Of a stretch of DNA of 64,000 bases, positions 62,020 through 64,000 are shown piece by piece. The translations under genes were made by a program, and so were the position numbers. Within the stretch, counting starts at the first letter, position 1, and each line of letters begins with the position of its first letter. Below the pieces are notes generated by a model, which was given only the letters and a program-made list of their open reading frames with translations, searched no databases and was not told the origin of the DNA. Location: positions 195,002 through 259,001 of the forward strand of contig NZ_JNXG01000008.1 in NCBI RefSeq assembly GCF_000717025.1. Reading direction: 5' to 3'. The stretch is from Streptomyces atroolivaceus (GTDB lineage: Bacteria; Actinomycetota; Actinomycetes; Streptomycetales; Streptomycetaceae).

Positions 62020-63193
62020 GCCCGCCACCGTATCGGGCGGGTTCCTCGCCGAACGACCGGGCGTACACGAGCGTCGCCAGGACCAGGACCATGGGCACGA
62101 GCATCGCGCCCCGGTAGCTCCACGCGTCCCCGAGCGCCCCCACGAGCGGCGACCCCACGAGGAACCCCACGTAGTTGAAGACGTTCAGCCGCGCCACCGC
62201 CACGTCACTCGCCCCCGGGAACATCCGCCCCGCGGCAGCGAAGGTCTGCGGCACGATCACACAGAGCCCCAGCCCCAGCAGCGTGAAGCCGAGCATCCCC
62301 CACCACGCCCCGGGTGCCACAGCCACCACCGCGAACCCCACGGCCGCCAGCACACTGCCGCCCCGCACCACGGCCACCGCCCCGAACCGGCGCACCCCGA
62401 GGTCACCGACGGCCCGCCCCAGCAGAGTGGTCACCATGTAGACGTTGTACGGAACCGTCGCCAGCTGCTCCGAGCTGCCCAGCACGTCCTGCAGGTACTT
62501 CGCGCTCCAGTTGGAGACCGTCGAGTCCCCGATGTACGCGAACGCCATGACGAGGCAGAGCGGCAGCAGCAGCCGCCACGGCACGGACGCGCCCCGGGCG
62601 GACGCCTCGGCCCCTCTGTCCGGGCCGCCGGCCCTTCCCTCCGTGTACCACCGGCTCCCGACCAGAGCCGCGGGCAGCAGGACGACCACCGCCGGCAGAT
62701 AGGAGACCAGCAGCGACAGATCCCAGTGCGCCCCGGCCCACGCCATCGACGCCCCGGCGATGCCACCCAGGCTGTACGCCGCGTGGAACCCGAGCATGAT
62801 GCTGCGCCCGTACACCCGCTGGAGGCTGACACCCATCATGTTCATCGAGGCGTCCAGGGCCCCGACCGCGAGCCCGAAGACGCCGAGCGCCACAGCCACC
62901 TGCCACAGCTCGCTGCCGGCGCCCACACCCAGCAGGGCCAGCAGCACGACGGGCTGCGCCCACCTGAGCACGACCCCGGGCCGTAACCGCGCGACGGCCT
63001 TCTCGGTGGCCACACTGGCGACCCCCGCCAGGACGGGCACGGCGGCCAGGAAGACGGGCAGCAGCCCGTCGGATATCCCGTACCGGTCCTGAATGGCGGG
63101 GATGCGCGTCACGAGCAGTGCGAAGGTCACCCCTTGCACCAGGAAGCTCAGGGCGAGGGAGGCCCTGCCGTACCGCAACCGCGCATCCGTCAT
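61988..63193 (-). CDS. MFS transporter
   Basis: A 401-residue protein with about 12 hydrophobic segments, the first at SLALSFLVQGVTFALLVTRIP and a mid-protein cytoplasmic loop at about 190-215. It resembles sugar/drug MFS proteins of the FucP/YbjJ sort (SMNMMGVSLQRVYGRSIMLGFHAAYSLGG). The substrate is unknown. It overlaps acuC on the same strand. Confidence 0.9.
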   Translation of the reverse strand: MTDARLRYGRASLALSFLVQGVTFALLVTRIPAIQDRYGISDGLLPVFLAAVPVLAGVASVATEKAVARLRPGVVLRWAQPVVLLALLGVGAGSELWQVAVALGVFGLAVGALDASMNMMGVSLQRVYGRSIMLGFHAAYSLGGIAGASMAWAGAHWDLSLLVSYLPAVVVLLPAALVGSRWYTEGRAGGPDRGAEASARGASVPWRLLLPLCLVMAFAYIGDSTVSNWSAKYLQDVLGSSEQLATVPYNVYMVTTLLGRAVGDLGVRRFGAVAVVRGGSVLAAVGFAVVAVAPGAWWGMLGFTLLGLGLCVIVPQTFAAAGRMFPGASDVAVARLNVFNYVGFLVGSPLVGALGDAWSYRGAMLVPMVLVLATLVYARSFGEEPARYGGGHERARAADVG

Positions 63194-63235
63194 GGCCGCG
63201 AGCGTAAGGCCCCGGTCTACCGCTGAGTAGATCGG

Positions 63236-63883
63236 TCAGGCGAGCAGTTTGCGGAGCTGCGACATGTCGGAGAAGTGCCCGGTGACCCCTACGAGCCGGT
63301 CCGCCGGCATCATCGAGGTGAATCCGTACACCTCCATCCCGGCCGCCCGTGCCGCCTCGACGCCGAGCGGGCTGTCCTCGATCACGACACACCGGTCGGG
63401 GGCGACGCCCATCCGTTCGGCGGCGTGGAGGAACAGGTCGGGGGCCGGCTTGCCCCGCCCCACGTCCTCGGAGCTGAAGATCCACTCCTCTTCGAACCAC
63501 TGGTCGAGCCCGGTCTTCCGGTGCCCGGCCGCGATCTTCTGGTGGCTTCCGGACGAGGCGACGCAGTACGCCACCCCGTCGGCCACGAGTTCACCCAGCA
63601 GTTCCTCGACCCCGTCCACCGCCGCCAGCTGCTCCTCCTGGAACGCGGCGAGAGTGCGGCGGTGCAGCTCCTCGTCGAAGTCCGCGGGGAGCTTCTGGCT
63701 CGTCCGCTCGTCCACCAGGTCGTGGACCCGGTGGATGGCGGCCCCCATGTAGTCGCGGAGGGACTCCTCGTACGAGGTGGGGTGACCGAGCTCCGTGAGG
63801 TAGCCGGCCAGGACCGTGTTGGAGATCGGCTCACTGTCGACGAGCACGCCGTCGTTGTCGAAGATGACCAGTTCGTAGCGCAT
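63236..63883 (-). CDS. HAD-family hydrolase, phosphoglucomutase-like
   Basis: A 215-residue HAD subfamily IA protein: motif I IFDNDGVLVDSEP with the nucleophile Asp, motif II CVASSG, motif III K in GRGKPAPDLF, motif IV VIEDSPLGVEAARAAGM. The DND rather than DxDG motif occurs in this group. It is probably a sugar-phosphate phosphatase. It lies between an MFS gene and an rRNA operon. Confidence 0.94.
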   Translation of the reverse strand: MRYELVIFDNDGVLVDSEPISNTVLAGYLTELGHPTSYEESLRDYMGAAIHRVHDLVDERTSQKLPADFDEELHRRTLAAFQEEQLAAVDGVEELLGELVADGVAYCVASSGSHQKIAAGHRKTGLDQWFEEEWIFSSEDVGRGKPAPDLFLHAAERMGVAPDRCVVIEDSPLGVEAARAAGMEVYGFTSMMPADRLVGVTGHFSDMSQLRKLLA

Positions 63884-63912
63884 GGTTCGACCCTAGACGC
63901 TCCGAACGCAGA

Positions 63913-63943
63913 AAAGCCCCGTGCCACAAGGGCACGGGGCTTT
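63913..63943 (-). terminator. rRNA operon terminator
   Basis: A perfect 13-bp stem AAAGCCCCGTGCC/GGCACGGGGCTTT with a 5-nt loop. On the minus strand it is followed by TTTTC. It lies 13 nt after the 5S rRNA. Confidence 0.95.
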
Positions 63944-63955
63944 CCCGGAATAATT

Positions 63956-64000
63956 GTTCGGCGGCGTCCTACTCTCCCACAGGGTCCCCCCTGCAGTACC
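63956..64000 (-). rRNA. rrf: 5S rRNA, 3' portion (partial)
   Basis: The minus strand reads GGTACTGCAGGGGGGACC, then CTGTGGGAGAGTAGGACGCC and GCCGAAC. This is the conserved 3' end of Streptomyces 5S rRNA. The rest of the rRNA operon lies beyond 64000. Confidence 0.97.

Overview
The window is a high-GC actinobacterial chromosome segment, almost certainly from a Streptomyces. The evidence is the codon bias, GTG starts, leaderless ATG promoters, a conservon, DUF397/DUF5753 regulators, a class I lysyl-tRNA synthetase, and the order hemB-hemD-hemC-hemA-rex followed by bldN-rsbN. This order is familiar from Streptomyces coelicolor. No phage, insertion sequence or CRISPR array was seen.

Layout. 1-8150 is core: a partial rtcB, two DUF3558 lipoproteins, a DUF2637 membrane protein, lysS and argS. 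8249-37300 is an accessory region. It holds an AhpD-like protein with a divergent ECF41-type sigma factor, a P450, a conservon (cvnA-D plus a P450 lacking EXXR), a membrane-tethered XRE protein, a microprotein and a DUF4232 lipoprotein. A MarR-like regulator then faces a DUF4097/ABC exporter operon. Further along are a decayed HATPase/XRE module, a map/XRE pair, a TetR/MFS efflux pair, two duplicated winged-helix/zinc-ribbon genes with conserved upstream regions, a HEAT-repeat protein, a CPBP protease joined to a two-component system, and an intact HATPase/XRE/DUF397 module.

37304-46178 is a compact minus-strand defence operon, transcribed in the order Abi-type HEPN protein, HTH-methyltransferase-specificity fusion, hsdM, hsdS, hsdR. 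Neighbouring genes overlap by about 4 nt except for one 37-nt gap. The HsdS carries two near-identical half-domains at an exact 190-residue offset.

46534-64000 returns to core: hemB, a tRNA-like gene inside the heme cluster, hemD, hemC, hemA, rex with its operator, a glutaredoxin, a HAD phosphatase, sigma-BldN with its anti-sigma RsbN, an acyltransferase, an epimerase, ribosomal protein bS22, a BldC-like protein, a phosphatase, acuC, an MFS transporter and a HAD hydrolase. The window ends in the 3' part of a 5S rRNA with its terminator.

How the parts work together. The rex-hemA-hemC-hemD-hemB block ties heme supply to the NADH/NAD+ balance through a Rex operator. BldN and RsbN form a developmental sigma/anti-sigma pair, and rsbN has a BldN-like promoter. 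Most accessory transcription units have a local regulator next to a palindromic operator. The likeliest candidates for something undescribed are the five-gene restriction/abortive-infection operon with its self-duplicated HsdS, the tRNA-like gene in the hem cluster, and the duplicated winged-helix/zinc-ribbon genes with matching leaders.
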